Notes under the pieces: model-generated | Database searches by the model: none | Told to the model about the DNA's origin: nothing | Seen by the model: the letters and a program-made list of their open reading frames with translations, nothing else | Part shown: piece by piece, positions 44,795 to 54,654 of the stretch | How the letters are laid out: every line of letters starts with the position of its first letter | Numbering within the stretch: position 1 is the stretch's first letter | NCBI GenBank assembly: GCA_009602735.1 | Contig: WELA01007082.1 | Span: 1-64,000, forward strand | Source of the DNA: Mesotaenium endlicherianum | Lineage: Eukaryota > Streptophyta > Zygnematophyceae > Zygnematales > Mesotaeniaceae | Reading direction: 5' to 3' | DNA: 64,000 nt | Position numbers and translations under genes: made by a program

Positions 44795-45539
44795 CGGAAA
44801 AAAATACAAGCTGATCGCTTTCCAGAACGTAGACGAAGCCCTGGATGAAACAGAATCAAAAGCCTGGCAGAAACTGCTGAGCGTAATGACACATGAAATC
44901 ATGAACTCGGTGGCGCCCATTTCTTCTCTTGCCGACACGCTAAAGAACAGGTTGCAGCAATCGGCGCCTTTGCTCAAACACCATCCCGGCGCAGTAGACG
45001 ACCTTGAGTTGGGTATCGAAACCATCAAGCGCAGAAGCGAAGGCTTGCTGAAATTTGCCGAGACCTACCGTAACCTGAATAAGATCACCACCCTCAATCT
45101 TACAAAAGTATATGTACGGGATCTGTTTGAAAACCTGCACCGGTTGATGCAACCCACCCTGGAACAGAAAGAGATTGAACTGGAAATCATTCTCAAAGAT
45201 CCCGACCTGATGCTGGAGGCTGATACCAACCTGGTAGAACAGGTACTGATTAACCTGGTGGTGAATGCGATCGAAGCGGTAAAATCGACCAACCAGCCCA
45301 GGATCATTTTAGCCGGTTACCAATCCGGCAATAGCAAAACCATTATCAAGGTCGCTGATAACGGATTGGGTATACCAGCCGAGATCATGGATAAGATTTT
45401 CATCCCATTCTTCAGCACCAAAAAACACGGCAGCGGTATTGGGCTGAGCCTTTGCAAACAGATCATGATGCTGCACCGGGGAAATATCCAGGTACAAAGT
45501 GCCACAAGCGAAGGGACTGTTTTTATGCTCTTATTCTGA
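44786..45539 (+). pseudogene. Sensor histidine kinase, C-terminal half (NtrB/PorY-like)
   Basis: About 250 codons. Recognisable from TDGKKYKLIAFQNV and the H-box SVMTHEIMNSVAPI to the ATPase lid ([25 protein letters not shown]) and a normal stop. The N-terminal sensor and membrane part are missing and no start codon lies at the junction. The break coincides, within about 15 bases, with the break of the ABC ATPase on the other strand. In Bacteroidota such kinases often neighbour MacB-type export operons, so one deletion removing both 5' ends is the simplest history. Confidence 0.85.
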
Positions 45540-45542
45540 TTT

Positions 45543-45890
45543 TCACAAAGAAGATGTCTTGGCATCAAAAGCGTCCAACACCCTTGTAGAGAAAACCAGT
45601 GCAGCCCCGGCATTCACTGTAATCGCAACGCTCAATGCTTCTACTATCTCTTCCTTTGTAGCGCCTTGTTTAATGGCGGCATCGGTATGAACGGTGATGC
45701 ATCCATCGCATTCCCGTGTAACAGCTACTGCCAGTGCAATCAACTCTCTTACTTTAGCGCCTAACAGGTTGGTGGCATTGCCTGCTTCACTCAGCCCACG
45801 ATAGCCTTTGATGATTTCGTGGTTGATCCTTCCGATCTGGACATTGCCAGCTGCTATTTGTTTTTGGTATTCATTCCAATCAAGCATCAT
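45543..45890 (-). CDS. AhpD-like carboxymuconolactone decarboxylase-family protein
   Basis: A 115-residue protein with the AhpD core [22 protein letters not shown]: a Cys-x-x-Cys pair, the conserved Glu before it and the His after it. These are the residues of the peroxidase-linked disulfide reductase family. Length is typical. It lies 31 bases downstream of a flavin reductase-like gene on the same strand, so the two may be a redox pair. Its stop is 3 bases from the convergent kinase fragment. Confidence 0.88.
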   Translation of the reverse strand: MMLDWNEYQKQIAAGNVQIGRINHEIIKGYRGLSEAGNATNLLGAKVRELIALAVAVTRECDGCITVHTDAAIKQGATKEEIVEALSVAITVNAGAALVFSTRVLDAFDAKTSSL

Positions 45891-45921
45891 AATGATTTGA
45901 TTTTGGGTTAAATAAAATGAT

Positions 45922-46482
45922 TCAATGTTTGTCCATCTTCCCTTTTGCTTCCATGCACCAGGTCATTTCGTGTAAAAATGACCTGGCAAATTTTTGTATC
46001 AATGGGCTTGTTACATGCCCATGCTCATCGTAGTCATCCTGCACATTGCCTACGCGAAACATCGATGGCACTACCCATGCACCTATTTTCCATAAAGAGA
46101 ATAATAAAGATGTCATTACCTGCGAACCTCCATACTGTCCGTTCGATACCGTAGCCAATCCAATGGGTTTTCTTCTCCATTCTGCATACAAAACGTCTAT
46201 TGCATTTTTGAGACTGGCAGGATATCCCCCGTTGTATTCCGGTGTAACGATCAGGATGCCTTCGGCATGCTTGATCCTTTCGGCAAATTCTACCAAAGAA
46301 GGTAACGGGTTCTGCATTTCGCCGAGCCGCTGGTCGAAAATGGGAAAATCGTATTCCTGCAGGTCAAGTATTTCTACAGAACCTAATTCGTGCTCTTCTA
46401 TGAATTTTTTGAAGAACAAAGCCACCCGGTGACTCATGCGTTCTTTTCTGATACTGGATGAAATAATGGTGATCTGGTGCAT
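45922..46482 (-). CDS. NADPH-dependent FMN reductase family protein
   Basis: About 186 residues from the ATG at 46482 (MHQITIISSSIRKERMS), the natural start of this flavodoxin-like family. A longer frame to 46575 would overlap the trehalase end. SSSIRKER binds the FMN phosphate, and VTPEYNGGYPASLKNAIDVL is the family signature. It probably reduces flavin or quinones with NADPH in the cytoplasm. It starts 4 bases after the trehalase stop. Confidence 0.9.
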   Translation of the reverse strand: MHQITIISSSIRKERMSHRVALFFKKFIEEHELGSVEILDLQEYDFPIFDQRLGEMQNPLPSLVEFAERIKHAEGILIVTPEYNGGYPASLKNAIDVLYAEWRRKPIGLATVSNGQYGGSQVMTSLLFSLWKIGAWVVPSMFRVGNVQDDYDEHGHVTSPLIQKFARSFLHEMTWCMEAKGKMDKH

Positions 46483-46486
46483 AAAT

Positions 46487-47998
46487 TTATGTATTGATAT
46501 TGTATTTTTTTGCCAGCGCCGCACAAACGCCGTTCGTCCATCCGAACCCATCCTGCCCAGGGTATTCGCCGCCACCCGCTTCCAGGTGCATGTCTATTAC
46601 ATTGTATTTTTCCATCAGTTTGCCTGTGCGTTTGTACACTTCGTTATTCAGGTTCAGCCACCGGGTGGCGATCTCCTTTGCCAACTCATGCGACCCCATT
46701 TTTTCCAGTGCTATGATCGTCATCCATTGCAGGGGCGCCCAACCATTGGGATGGTCCCATTGCTGCCCGGTATGCTGTGTAGTGGTTACAACTCCCCCGG
46801 CACATAAAAAATGTTCCCTGATCGTATCACTTACCCGCTCATATTCCGTTAATGGATCAACACCAAACAGGAACAAAGGCACCATCCCAGCCAGTGTGAT
46901 CATTTCTTTTTGTTTTTCTTCCTTCCAATCATAATCAACATAAAAATTTTTATGACTGTTCCAGCAATAAGCATCCATCGCTGCTCGCCTTTTCCTGGCA
47001 GCAGACAGGTATTGGTCTTCCTTCTCTTGCATGCCCGACTGCCGGTAGGCTTCACTGATCATCATTTCCTGGAACAAAAGCAACGCATTCAAATCAACCG
47101 GAATGATATCGGTAGTGTGGATGGTATACAACGACTTACCATCTTTGAACCAGCGGCTGCTGAAATCCCAGCCCGATTCTGCTGCCGCTCTCAGGTTGCG
47201 GAACAATATTGCCGGCTCGCTGGCTGATCGTTGCGCCAGCTCCCTGTCTTCCCGGTACGATTCAGGCCTTGGTGTATCGTACTCATCCCAAAACCTGTTG
47301 AGTATGGATCCGTCCGGCATCCGCACTATGTGGTGCAGCGCAATCTGTTCATCGCTTAATTCAGTTTCCCCGCGCATCCAGAACTGGTATTCCTTTTCCA
47401 GTTGTGGCAGGTATTGACGCTTCACCTGCTCTCCTTTAGTCTCTGCCAGCAGGCTCACCATCATTGCAAAAAAAGGCGGCTGCGACCGACCCAGGTAATA
47501 GCTGCGGTTTCCATTCGGTATATACCCGATGATATTGATGAGGTGGGCAAAATTCTGGATCATGTGCTCCATCATAGCTGTCCTGCCCGATGCCTGCAAG
47601 CCCAGCAAAGTGAAGTAACTATCCCAATAATAAATTTCCCTGAACCGCCCACCCGGAACGATATAAGGATAAGGAAGCGGGATCAAAGAACCTCGCTGTG
47701 TATCCGGCTTACGGGTGAGGGCCGGCCAGAGTGATTCAATATGCTCCAACATGGTAGCGTTGCTTTGTGCAACAAAGTCAACGGCTGGGGCAGCAGGTAA
47801 TGTAAAATAACGCCGTACAAATGAAGTAAGATCAAAGTCAGGCTTGTGTTTCTCTGCTTCGTATGTGTTCAGGATATCCGGTATTCCTGTTTTGGGTGCG
47901 CAATCCACAAAAGTCTTTCCATCAGGGAAAATCCTGTTCATCTGCACTGCTTCAAACAAAGAAGTACGGAAAAAATCAACCGTCATTTTCATGTTCAT
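46487..47998 (-). CDS. treA/treF-like: GH37 trehalase
   Basis: About 503 residues from the ATG at 47998; a longer frame reaching 48394 overlaps the MFS gene and is not used. Both GH37 signatures are present: PGGRFREIYYWDSYFTLLGL near residue 115 and QWDHPNGWAPLQ near 415, with the glycine-rich AGGGEYPGQDGFGWTNG at the end. It splits trehalose to two glucose. No signal peptide is seen, so it is cytoplasmic. The MFS transporter gene ends 18 bases upstream and probably supplies the sugar. Confidence 0.94.
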   Translation of the reverse strand: MNMKMTVDFFRTSLFEAVQMNRIFPDGKTFVDCAPKTGIPDILNTYEAEKHKPDFDLTSFVRRYFTLPAAPAVDFVAQSNATMLEHIESLWPALTRKPDTQRGSLIPLPYPYIVPGGRFREIYYWDSYFTLLGLQASGRTAMMEHMIQNFAHLINIIGYIPNGNRSYYLGRSQPPFFAMMVSLLAETKGEQVKRQYLPQLEKEYQFWMRGETELSDEQIALHHIVRMPDGSILNRFWDEYDTPRPESYREDRELAQRSASEPAILFRNLRAAAESGWDFSSRWFKDGKSLYTIHTTDIIPVDLNALLLFQEMMISEAYRQSGMQEKEDQYLSAARKRRAAMDAYCWNSHKNFYVDYDWKEEKQKEMITLAGMVPLFLFGVDPLTEYERVSDTIREHFLCAGGVVTTTQHTGQQWDHPNGWAPLQWMTIIALEKMGSHELAKEIATRWLNLNNEVYKRTGKLMEKYNVIDMHLEAGGGEYPGQDGFGWTNGVCAALAKKYNINT

Positions 47999-48015
47999 TT
48001 TTATTGAAACAGTTT

Positions 48016-49236
48016 TCAAGTCTTTTGTTTCTGTTGGAACCTGTAAAAAAACCACAAGCATAACAGCAAGACGGCCATGGGTGCCAATGAAAAATAAAAC
48101 GCTTTTTCCCCGCCAATGTGTTTGAATAAATATCCTACCAGTCTTGACCCCAAAGTGCCTCCAATAGCTGAAAAGAAAACGAGCAGGGATGCCATGGGAC
48201 TGTGAAACTTTTTCTCTGTAGAACTGAGTACAAAAGAATTGACCAACGGGTAAATGGGCGCCAGGAAAAAGCCGATCAACGGGAAAACATAACCAATCAC
48301 CGGCACATCGGCAAAAGAAAGGATCTGCCTTGGCGCCAGGTTCTGCGCTGCCGGCAACACCAGCCAGACGATGATCGCTGCACCTGCCAGGCAAACAAAT
48401 AGCATGAAGAACCAGGATATTTTCTTTACCAACAGCGCCGATAAATACCGTCCTAATGCGATGGACAGCATGAGAATGACCGCCATATAAATGCTGGTTG
48501 TCTCGGGCAGGTGCAATACTTTTTGATTAAAAGTAGGCAGCCAGCTCATGATGCCCTGCTCTGTCATCACATACATGAAAGCAGCGACGGCAAAAACCAG
48601 TACCAGGGGTCTTTTGATCAGTTTTACCATTTCCACAAAATCATCTATCACCGATGTTCCCGGAATTTCATAATCCGCTTTAAAATCTGACAATAACAAC
48701 ACCAAAAAAGATACGGCTATCAATCCTGCCAACAGCAGGTATATGCGCAGCCATGCATTCGGGTTGGTATCGCTGTAGAAAAAAGGAAAAGCAATGAATC
48801 CGGCGGCAATACCGATCATAAAACAGCTCTCCACTGAACTGAGCAGGCTTTTGTGTTCTTTTTCATCATTGGTTACCACACCTATCAATGCATACACAGA
48901 TACTTTGATAACGGCAAAAGAGACGCCCACACAAGCAAACATCAATTTAACCGTTGCAAATGAGTTACCAAAATACATAGTAAGGCAACCGGCAAAGACC
49001 AACGCCAGGGCCGCCAGCATGCCTTTTTTATAACCCAGCCTGGGCAGGAAGGAGCCTACAAAAAAAGACACAAAAGCAATGGAAAGGTCTTTGAAAGCTT
49101 CCAGGATACTGGCTTGTAATTCATCGACATGATATGAATTGATGGATTTCTGGATCAATATGCCTACACTGTTGAGCAGTATGGCGAATACAAAATAGTT
49201 GAGGAATAAGGATATCCTGATCTTTTGGTTTGACAT
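48016..49236 (-). CDS. MFS transporter, probable sugar (trehalose) permease
   Basis: A 406-residue inner-membrane protein with twelve predicted segments. The first (ISLFLNYFVFAILLNSVG) and the FLPRLGYKKGMLAALALVF loop are typical of the FHS/fucose-permease-like MFS group. Length is normal and no breaks are seen. It is upstream of and cotranscribed with trehalase (17-base gap), so trehalose or another disaccharide is the likely cargo; that is inference from position. Confidence 0.85.
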   Translation of the reverse strand: MSNQKIRISLFLNYFVFAILLNSVGILIQKSINSYHVDELQASILEAFKDLSIAFVSFFVGSFLPRLGYKKGMLAALALVFAGCLTMYFGNSFATVKLMFACVGVSFAVIKVSVYALIGVVTNDEKEHKSLLSSVESCFMIGIAAGFIAFPFFYSDTNPNAWLRIYLLLAGLIAVSFLVLLLSDFKADYEIPGTSVIDDFVEMVKLIKRPLVLVFAVAAFMYVMTEQGIMSWLPTFNQKVLHLPETTSIYMAVILMLSIALGRYLSALLVKKISWFFMLFVCLAGAAIIVWLVLPAAQNLAPRQILSFADVPVIGYVFPLIGFFLAPIYPLVNSFVLSSTEKKFHSPMASLLVFFSAIGGTLGSRLVGYLFKHIGGEKAFYFSLAPMAVLLLCLWFFYRFQQKQKT

Positions 49237-49470
49237 GGCAGCTGTTTGAAAAGACAGCTTTAAAATAAGGTTTTCTGTCTAGAATATCTTGTATTGAACC
49301 GAAATTCATTATTCTTGCCATAAGCCATGGTTTTTAATACGTAGTAATTAAACATATATTAAAAACGAGATAATCCACATTAAAAGTGAGCTACTGTGGA
49401 AATGGTGTGGGTTTGCTGTGGTTTTAGTATCAACCAATAGTATATTTATCGGCCTTCAAACCCCTTTTAC

Positions 49471-51453
49471 ATGAAACCAAAGTATTCATTACCTGTTTAT
49501 GTATTGCTGTTGCTTTGTGCTACTGTCTGCGCTCAAAGCGATCTTCATAATGATTCCGTCTATTCCGGCAAAGATTTGGGCGTTCGTTATAAGGGTGCAA
49601 TAACCTCTTTTAAAATTTGGACGCCCCGGGCATCAGAAGTGCTGTTGCGTTTATACGCAGCTGGCGATGGCGGCCAGCCGCTGGAACAGATAAAACTGCT
49701 GCCAGCCCGGCAAGGCATATGGGAAACCATTGTCCATAAAAACATTGTCAACCGCTATTATACTTTCCAGGTAAAACAGGATGGTAAATGGTTGGATGAA
49801 AGTCCTGATATCAATGCAAAAGCCGTAGGCGTCAACGGCAAACGTGGAATGGTGGTTGACCTGAAAACCACCAACCCGGTCAACTGGGCTAAAGATAAAA
49901 AACCACTGCTTAAAAATTTTACCGACATCATCATCTATGAATTACATGTACGCGACCTGTCGATCAGTCCCACTTCCGGCATTCACCACAAAGGAAAATT
50001 TCTGGGTCTTACCGAGACAGGAACACGCAATGCAGCCGGTGAAAAAACGGGGCTCGATCACCTGGCCGAATTAGGTATTACACATGTACACCTGTTACCT
50101 TCTTTCGATTTTAATTCCGTAGATGAAACCAAACTTTCATTGAACAAATACAACTGGGGCTACGATCCGCTCAACTACAATGTACCGGAAGGATCTTATG
50201 CTACTGACCCTTACAATGGCAATACACGTATCAAAGAGTTCAAACAAATGGTTCAGGCCTTGCACAACAGGGGATTGCGTGTGATATTGGATGTGGTGTA
50301 TAACCACACAGCCAATCTTGCATCTCCTTTCAATCAGTTTGCACCCGGTTATTTTTATCGCCATAAAGCCAACGGTAATTATTCCGATGCCACCGGCTGC
50401 GGCAATGAAACCGCTTCAGAAAAAGTCATGATGCGCCAATTCATGATAGCTTCTGTAGCATACTGGGCCAGGGAATACCATATCGATGGCTTCCGTTTCG
50501 ATCTCATGGGTGTGCACGATATTGTTACTATGAATGCCATCAGTGATACGTTGCACAAGATTGATCCAACCATTTTCATCTACGGTGAGGGGTGGACTGC
50601 CGGAGAAAGTCCGCTGGACGAATCGCTGCGTGCAGTTAAACAAAATACTTACCAGCTACACCAGATCGCGGCGTTCGGCGATGAAATGCGGGATGGCCTG
50701 CGTGGACCTTTTGCCGATGTAAAAGAAAAAGGGTTCATCAGTGGAAAAACGGGCACAGCAGAAAGCATCAAATTCGGTATTGCAGGCGCCGTGCAGCACC
50801 CGCAGATCAACTACAAGCAGGTGAATTATTCAAAACGCGCCTGGGCCGCAGAGCCTTATCAATCCATCAGCTATGTTTCCTGCCATGATGATAATACGCT
50901 GTTCGATCGCCTGCTGATCGATAACCCTGGTGCCTCAGAAGAAGACATTATCAAAATGGATAAACTGGCTCAAGCCATTGTACTTACCTCCCAGGGTGTT
51001 CCTTTCCTGCATGCCGGAGAAGAAATGCTGCGTACCAAAAAAGGTGTAGCCAATTCTTTTGAATCGCCCGACGCTATCAATGCACTCGACTGGAATCGTA
51101 AGACACAATATAAAGCAGTATTCAAGTATTACCAGTCACTCGTTGCCTTGCGCAAACACCATCCTGCTTTCAGGATGCCTTCGGCACAAATGATCCGGCA
51201 ACATTTAACTTTCCTTGAAACCAACGATCCTTTGCTCATTGCGTATACACTATCCGATCATGCCAATGGCGATCAATGGAAAGACATCCTGGTTATATTC
51301 AACGGTGAGGCAGTATCCAAAACCATGCATTTGCCTGCAGGTGAGTGGACACTGATTACAAAGGGTGATCTCATCGATGAGAATGGCATTGAAAAGATAA
51401 CTGCGGACAGCATCACCATACCAGCTACTGCTGCGTGTATATTATTCAGGTAA
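49471..51453 (+). CDS. pulA: Type I pullulanase (GH13), secreted
   Basis: A 660-residue enzyme with a signal peptide (MKPKYSLPVYVLLLLCATVCAQS). An N-terminal CBM48-like sandwich is followed by the GH13 barrel. YNWGYDPLNY near residue 226 is the type I pullulanase signature. VVYNHT, the nucleophile Asp in FRFDLMG near 344, the acid/base Glu in GEGWTAGE near 372 and CHDDNTL complete the active site. It debranches alpha-1,6 links in pullulan, starch or glycogen. It stands alone, upstream intergenic 234 bases, and converges with the rmlD-like gene 4 bases away. Confidence 0.94.
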   Translation: MKPKYSLPVYVLLLLCATVCAQSDLHNDSVYSGKDLGVRYKGAITSFKIWTPRASEVLLRLYAAGDGGQPLEQIKLLPARQGIWETIVHKNIVNRYYTFQVKQDGKWLDESPDINAKAVGVNGKRGMVVDLKTTNPVNWAKDKKPLLKNFTDIIIYELHVRDLSISPTSGIHHKGKFLGLTETGTRNAAGEKTGLDHLAELGITHVHLLPSFDFNSVDETKLSLNKYNWGYDPLNYNVPEGSYATDPYNGNTRIKEFKQMVQALHNRGLRVILDVVYNHTANLASPFNQFAPGYFYRHKANGNYSDATGCGNETASEKVMMRQFMIASVAYWAREYHIDGFRFDLMGVHDIVTMNAISDTLHKIDPTIFIYGEGWTAGESPLDESLRAVKQNTYQLHQIAAFGDEMRDGLRGPFADVKEKGFISGKTGTAESIKFGIAGAVQHPQINYKQVNYSKRAWAAEPYQSISYVSCHDDNTLFDRLLIDNPGASEEDIIKMDKLAQAIVLTSQGVPFLHAGEEMLRTKKGVANSFESPDAINALDWNRKTQYKAVFKYYQSLVALRKHHPAFRMPSAQMIRQHLTFLETNDPLLIAYTLSDHANGDQWKDILVIFNGEAVSKTMHLPAGEWTLITKGDLIDENGIEKITADSITIPATAACILFR

Positions 51454-51457
51454 CCCA

Positions 51458-52345
51458 TCAAGGAGTTCTTATCGGGAAGTCTTCAATCAAATATCGACGG
51501 AGCTGTTCCTTCCAATCTTTCAACACAATGCCATAATCGGCCTGTATAGCGCTTGTATCGAGCACTGAATAAGCCGGCCGTTTAGCAGGCGTGGGGTAAG
51601 CAGCAGTAGGAATGGGTAATACTTCGCACTGCATACCAGCTGCGGCTTTGATGGCTAGGGCAAAATCGTACCAACTGATGGCGCCTGCATTGCTGTAATG
51701 ATAAATACCATAATGTGCACGGCCTTGTTGCATAGATTCAATCACCTGCATCAATACTTCAGCCAGGTCTGCTGCATAAGTAGGTGATCCTATCTGATCA
51801 TGCACCACTTTGATCTCCGGTCTTTCTTTCATCAATCGCAACATGGTCTTGACGAAATTATGTCCATGTGAACTGTACACCCACGAAGTGCGTATGATAA
51901 CTGATTGTTCGCAATGTTCCAATGCCAATTGCTCTCCCATGTACTTGGTATATCCATAATAATTGACCGGATCGCAGGTGGTACCGATAGTATACGGCGC
52001 TGTTCCTTTTCCGTCGAACACATAATCGGTGGAAATGCCCAGGTACACGCAGCCATAACGATGGCATTCTTTGGCGATCATACCGGCAGCCGTTGCATTG
52101 ACCGTGTACGCCGTTTCCTGGTCGGTCTCTGCTTTATCAACCGCCGTATACGCCGCGCAGTTGATGACATAATCCGGTTTGATGTTCTCAAAAAAAACGG
52201 GAATGGTTTCCGGTTCACTCATATCCATGTCTTCCCTTCCTGCAAACAGGAAATCAAACGCTCCGGCAAACCGGCCCGACAATTGCAAGAGTTCCCAGCC
52301 CAGCTGCCCGTTTTTTCCTGTAACAACAATTAATGGTTTTGGCAT
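51458..52345 (-). CDS. rfbD: dTDP-4-dehydrorhamnose reductase family protein
   Basis: A 295-residue short-chain reductase with GKNGQLGWEL (NAD(P) site), CAAYTAVDKAE, ISTDYVFDG and the catalytic Tyr-x-x-x-Lys in YGYTKYMGE. These are RmlD/RfbD hallmarks: the last step of dTDP-rhamnose synthesis. The other rml genes are not in the window, so they must lie elsewhere or the enzyme reduces another 4-keto sugar. It is the last gene of a four-gene nucleotide-sugar operon. Confidence 0.88.
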   Translation of the reverse strand: MPKPLIVVTGKNGQLGWELLQLSGRFAGAFDFLFAGREDMDMSEPETIPVFFENIKPDYVINCAAYTAVDKAETDQETAYTVNATAAGMIAKECHRYGCVYLGISTDYVFDGKGTAPYTIGTTCDPVNYYGYTKYMGEQLALEHCEQSVIIRTSWVYSSHGHNFVKTMLRLMKERPEIKVVHDQIGSPTYAADLAEVLMQVIESMQQGRAHYGIYHYSNAGAISWYDFALAIKAAAGMQCEVLPIPTAAYPTPAKRPAYSVLDTSAIQADYGIVLKDWKEQLRRYLIEDFPIRTP

Positions 52346-52356
52346 GGGCTGAACAG

Positions 52357-53340
52357 TTATTTATGTTTTCCGAATTCTTTGGGTTGCTTCGACCATTCTG
52401 CTTCCGGCAGCGATTTGAAATAGTCATACGTTTTTTTCAAACCGGCTGCCCTGTCTATTTTAGGCTCCCAATTGAGTAATTGTTTGGCTTTGCTGATATC
52501 CGGCTTTCTTTGTTTGGGATCATCTACAGGCAAGGGTTTATATATGATCTTCACTTTCGATCCCGTCAGCTTCAACACTTCTTCTGCAAAATCTTTCAAC
52601 GATATCTCGTTCGGGTTACCGATGTTCACCGGCTTGGCATAATCACTCAACAGCAAACGGTAAATACCTTCCACCAGGTCGTCTACATAACAGAAAGAAC
52701 GTGTTTGGCTGCCATCTCCGAATACCGTCAGGTCTTCTCCCCTCAATGCCTGGCCAATGAATGCAGGCAATGCCCTGCCGTCGTTGAGGCGCATACGCGG
52801 TCCGTATGTATTGAATATGCGCACGATCCTCGTTTCCACACCATGATAAGTATGGTACGCCATGGTGATGGATTCCATGAACCGTTTGGCTTCATCATAA
52901 ACACCACGTGGCCCCACCGGGTTCACATTGCCCCAGTATTCTTCCGTTTGCGGGTGTACCAATGGGTCGCCATACACTTCACTGGTGGAAGCCACCAGTA
53001 TCCTGGCTTTTTTTTCTTTGGCCAGTCCCAAACAATTGTGTGTACCCAATGCTCCTACTTTCAATGTTTGGATGGGTATTTTCAAATAGTCGATCGGACT
53101 GGCGGGCGATGCAAAATGAAGGATATAATCGAGGTGGCCGGGTACATGGATGAACTTCGACACATCGTGGTTATAAAATTCAAAGTTCTTCAGTTTGAAC
53201 AGGTGTTCAATATTGCGCAGGTCGCCTGTAATCAGGTTGTCCATACCAATCACATCATTGCCTTCTTTTACAAAACGGTCGCACAGGTGAGATCCGAGAA
53301 ATCCGGCGGCCCCTGTGATGAGTATTCTTTTTCCTGACAT
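52357..53340 (-). CDS. uxs: UDP-glucuronate decarboxylase (UDP-xylose synthase)
   Basis: A 327-residue extended short-chain dehydrogenase with [26 protein letters not shown], the catalytic Tyr and Lys in YDEAKRFME, and FNTYGPRMR. These match UXS, which turns UDP-glucuronate into UDP-xylose. It lies 9 bases after the UDP-glucose dehydrogenase gene, which makes its substrate, so the pathway assignment is strong. Confidence 0.92.
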   Translation of the reverse strand: MSGKRILITGAAGFLGSHLCDRFVKEGNDVIGMDNLITGDLRNIEHLFKLKNFEFYNHDVSKFIHVPGHLDYILHFASPASPIDYLKIPIQTLKVGALGTHNCLGLAKEKKARILVASTSEVYGDPLVHPQTEEYWGNVNPVGPRGVYDEAKRFMESITMAYHTYHGVETRIVRIFNTYGPRMRLNDGRALPAFIGQALRGEDLTVFGDGSQTRSFCYVDDLVEGIYRLLLSDYAKPVNIGNPNEISLKDFAEEVLKLTGSKVKIIYKPLPVDDPKQRKPDISKAKQLLNWEPKIDRAAGLKKTYDYFKSLPEAEWSKQPKEFGKHK

Positions 53341-53349
53341 ATTAATAAT

Positions 53350-54651
53350 TTAAGGACGTCCTATGCTTTCGTAATGATAGCCCAGTGCGGCCATCTGTTT
53401 CACTTCAAAAAGGTTGCGGCCATCGAAAATGGTTTTGTTCTTCAACCGCTCTCCGATCATTTCAAAATCGGGGGTGCGGAATTCGCTCCATTCCGTAGCA
53501 ATGATCAACGCATCTGCACCCACCAATGCTTCGTACTGGTTGGCGGCATATTCTATCTGGTTGCCCAGTGTCTTTTTAACATTGCTCATCGCTTCCGGAT
53601 CAAAAGCAATTACGTTGGCGCCTTCTGCCGTTAATGCTTCAATCAGGCTCAAAGCCGGCGCCTCGCGTATATCATCGGTATTAGGCTTGAAAGCCAATCC
53701 CCATAAGGCAATGCGTTTCCCTTTCAAAGCCCCTTTGAAATAAGCTTTGACTTTCGGCAACAAGTGTTTCTTCTGTAATTCATTCACCGACTCCACCGCT
53801 TTCAATATCTTAAAATCATAATCCGCCTCTTCCGAAGAACGGATCAATGCCTGCACGTCTTTGGGAAAGCAACTGCCCCCATAACCAATACCGGGGAACA
53901 GGAATCGCTTGCCAATGCGCTCATCACTGCCAATACCACGGCGCACCATATCTACATCGGCTCCCAGCTTTTCGCAGAGCTGTGCGATCTCGTTCATGAA
54001 AGATATCTTGGTAGCTAAAAAAGAGTTGGCTGCATATTTCGTTAACTCGGCAGATCTTTCATCCATGTAAATCACCGGGTTACCCTGGCGAACAAAAGGG
54101 GCATACAGATCGCCCATCAGTTTGCGGGCTCTCTCAGATCCTGTTCCGATCACTACCCTATCCGGCTTCATGAAATCATCTACCGCCACACCTTCTCTCA
54201 AAAACTCCGGGTTGCTCACCACATCGAATTCCCCTTTATAATGTGCAGCAACAGCGCTGTGTACTTTCTGTGCAGTACCCACTGGCACCGTGCTCTTATC
54301 TACAATAACTTTATAATCTTTCAACAGCTTGCCCAGTTCATCGGCCACACCCAGCACATAACGCAGATCAGCTGCCCCATCTTCACCAGGAGGCGTGGGC
54401 AGGGCCAGGAAAATGATGGGAGCGCCTTCGATGCCTTCAGCCAGGCTGGTGGTGAATTTCAAACGGCCTTCTTTGAGGTTGCGCAGAAATAATTTCTCCA
54501 GTCCCGGTTCATAGATGGTGATCTCTCCATTGCTCAGCTTCTCTACCTTACTCTTATCAATATCCACACAGACTACTTTATTGCCCGTTTCGGCAAAACA
54601 AGTGCCCGTTACCAATCCTACATAACCCGTTCCTACAACTGCAATCTTCAT
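53350..54651 (-). CDS. ugd: UDP-glucose 6-dehydrogenase
   Basis: A 433-residue enzyme with MKIAVVGTGYVGLVTG (NAD site), the catalytic Cys in GIGYGGSCFPKDV and WGLAFKPNTDDIREAP. It oxidises UDP-glucose to UDP-glucuronate for surface polysaccharide. Length and motifs are typical. It is 3 bases after the aminotransferase gene and directly before uxs. Confidence 0.96.
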   Translation of the reverse strand: MKIAVVGTGYVGLVTGTCFAETGNKVVCVDIDKSKVEKLSNGEITIYEPGLEKLFLRNLKEGRLKFTTSLAEGIEGAPIIFLALPTPPGEDGAADLRYVLGVADELGKLLKDYKVIVDKSTVPVGTAQKVHSAVAAHYKGEFDVVSNPEFLREGVAVDDFMKPDRVVIGTGSERARKLMGDLYAPFVRQGNPVIYMDERSAELTKYAANSFLATKISFMNEIAQLCEKLGADVDMVRRGIGSDERIGKRFLFPGIGYGGSCFPKDVQALIRSSEEADYDFKILKAVESVNELQKKHLLPKVKAYFKGALKGKRIALWGLAFKPNTDDIREAPALSLIEALTAEGANVIAFDPEAMSNVKKTLGNQIEYAANQYEALVGADALIIATEWSEFRTPDFEMIGERLKNKTIFDGRNLFEVKQMAALGYHYESIGRP

Positions 54652-54654
54652 ACA

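Noticed and set aside
44556-45539. Single 327-codon plus-strand kinase gene
   Set aside because: Only the part after about 44786 is kinase sequence; the first 75 codons are antisense to the ABC ATPase fragment.
46487-48394. 635-codon trehalase
   Set aside because: The first 130 codons overlap the MFS gene on the same strand in another frame and read as nonsense; the trehalase starts at 47998.
52480-53337. 285-codon plus-strand frame opposite uxs
   Set aside because: Shadow of the UDP-glucuronate decarboxylase gene.
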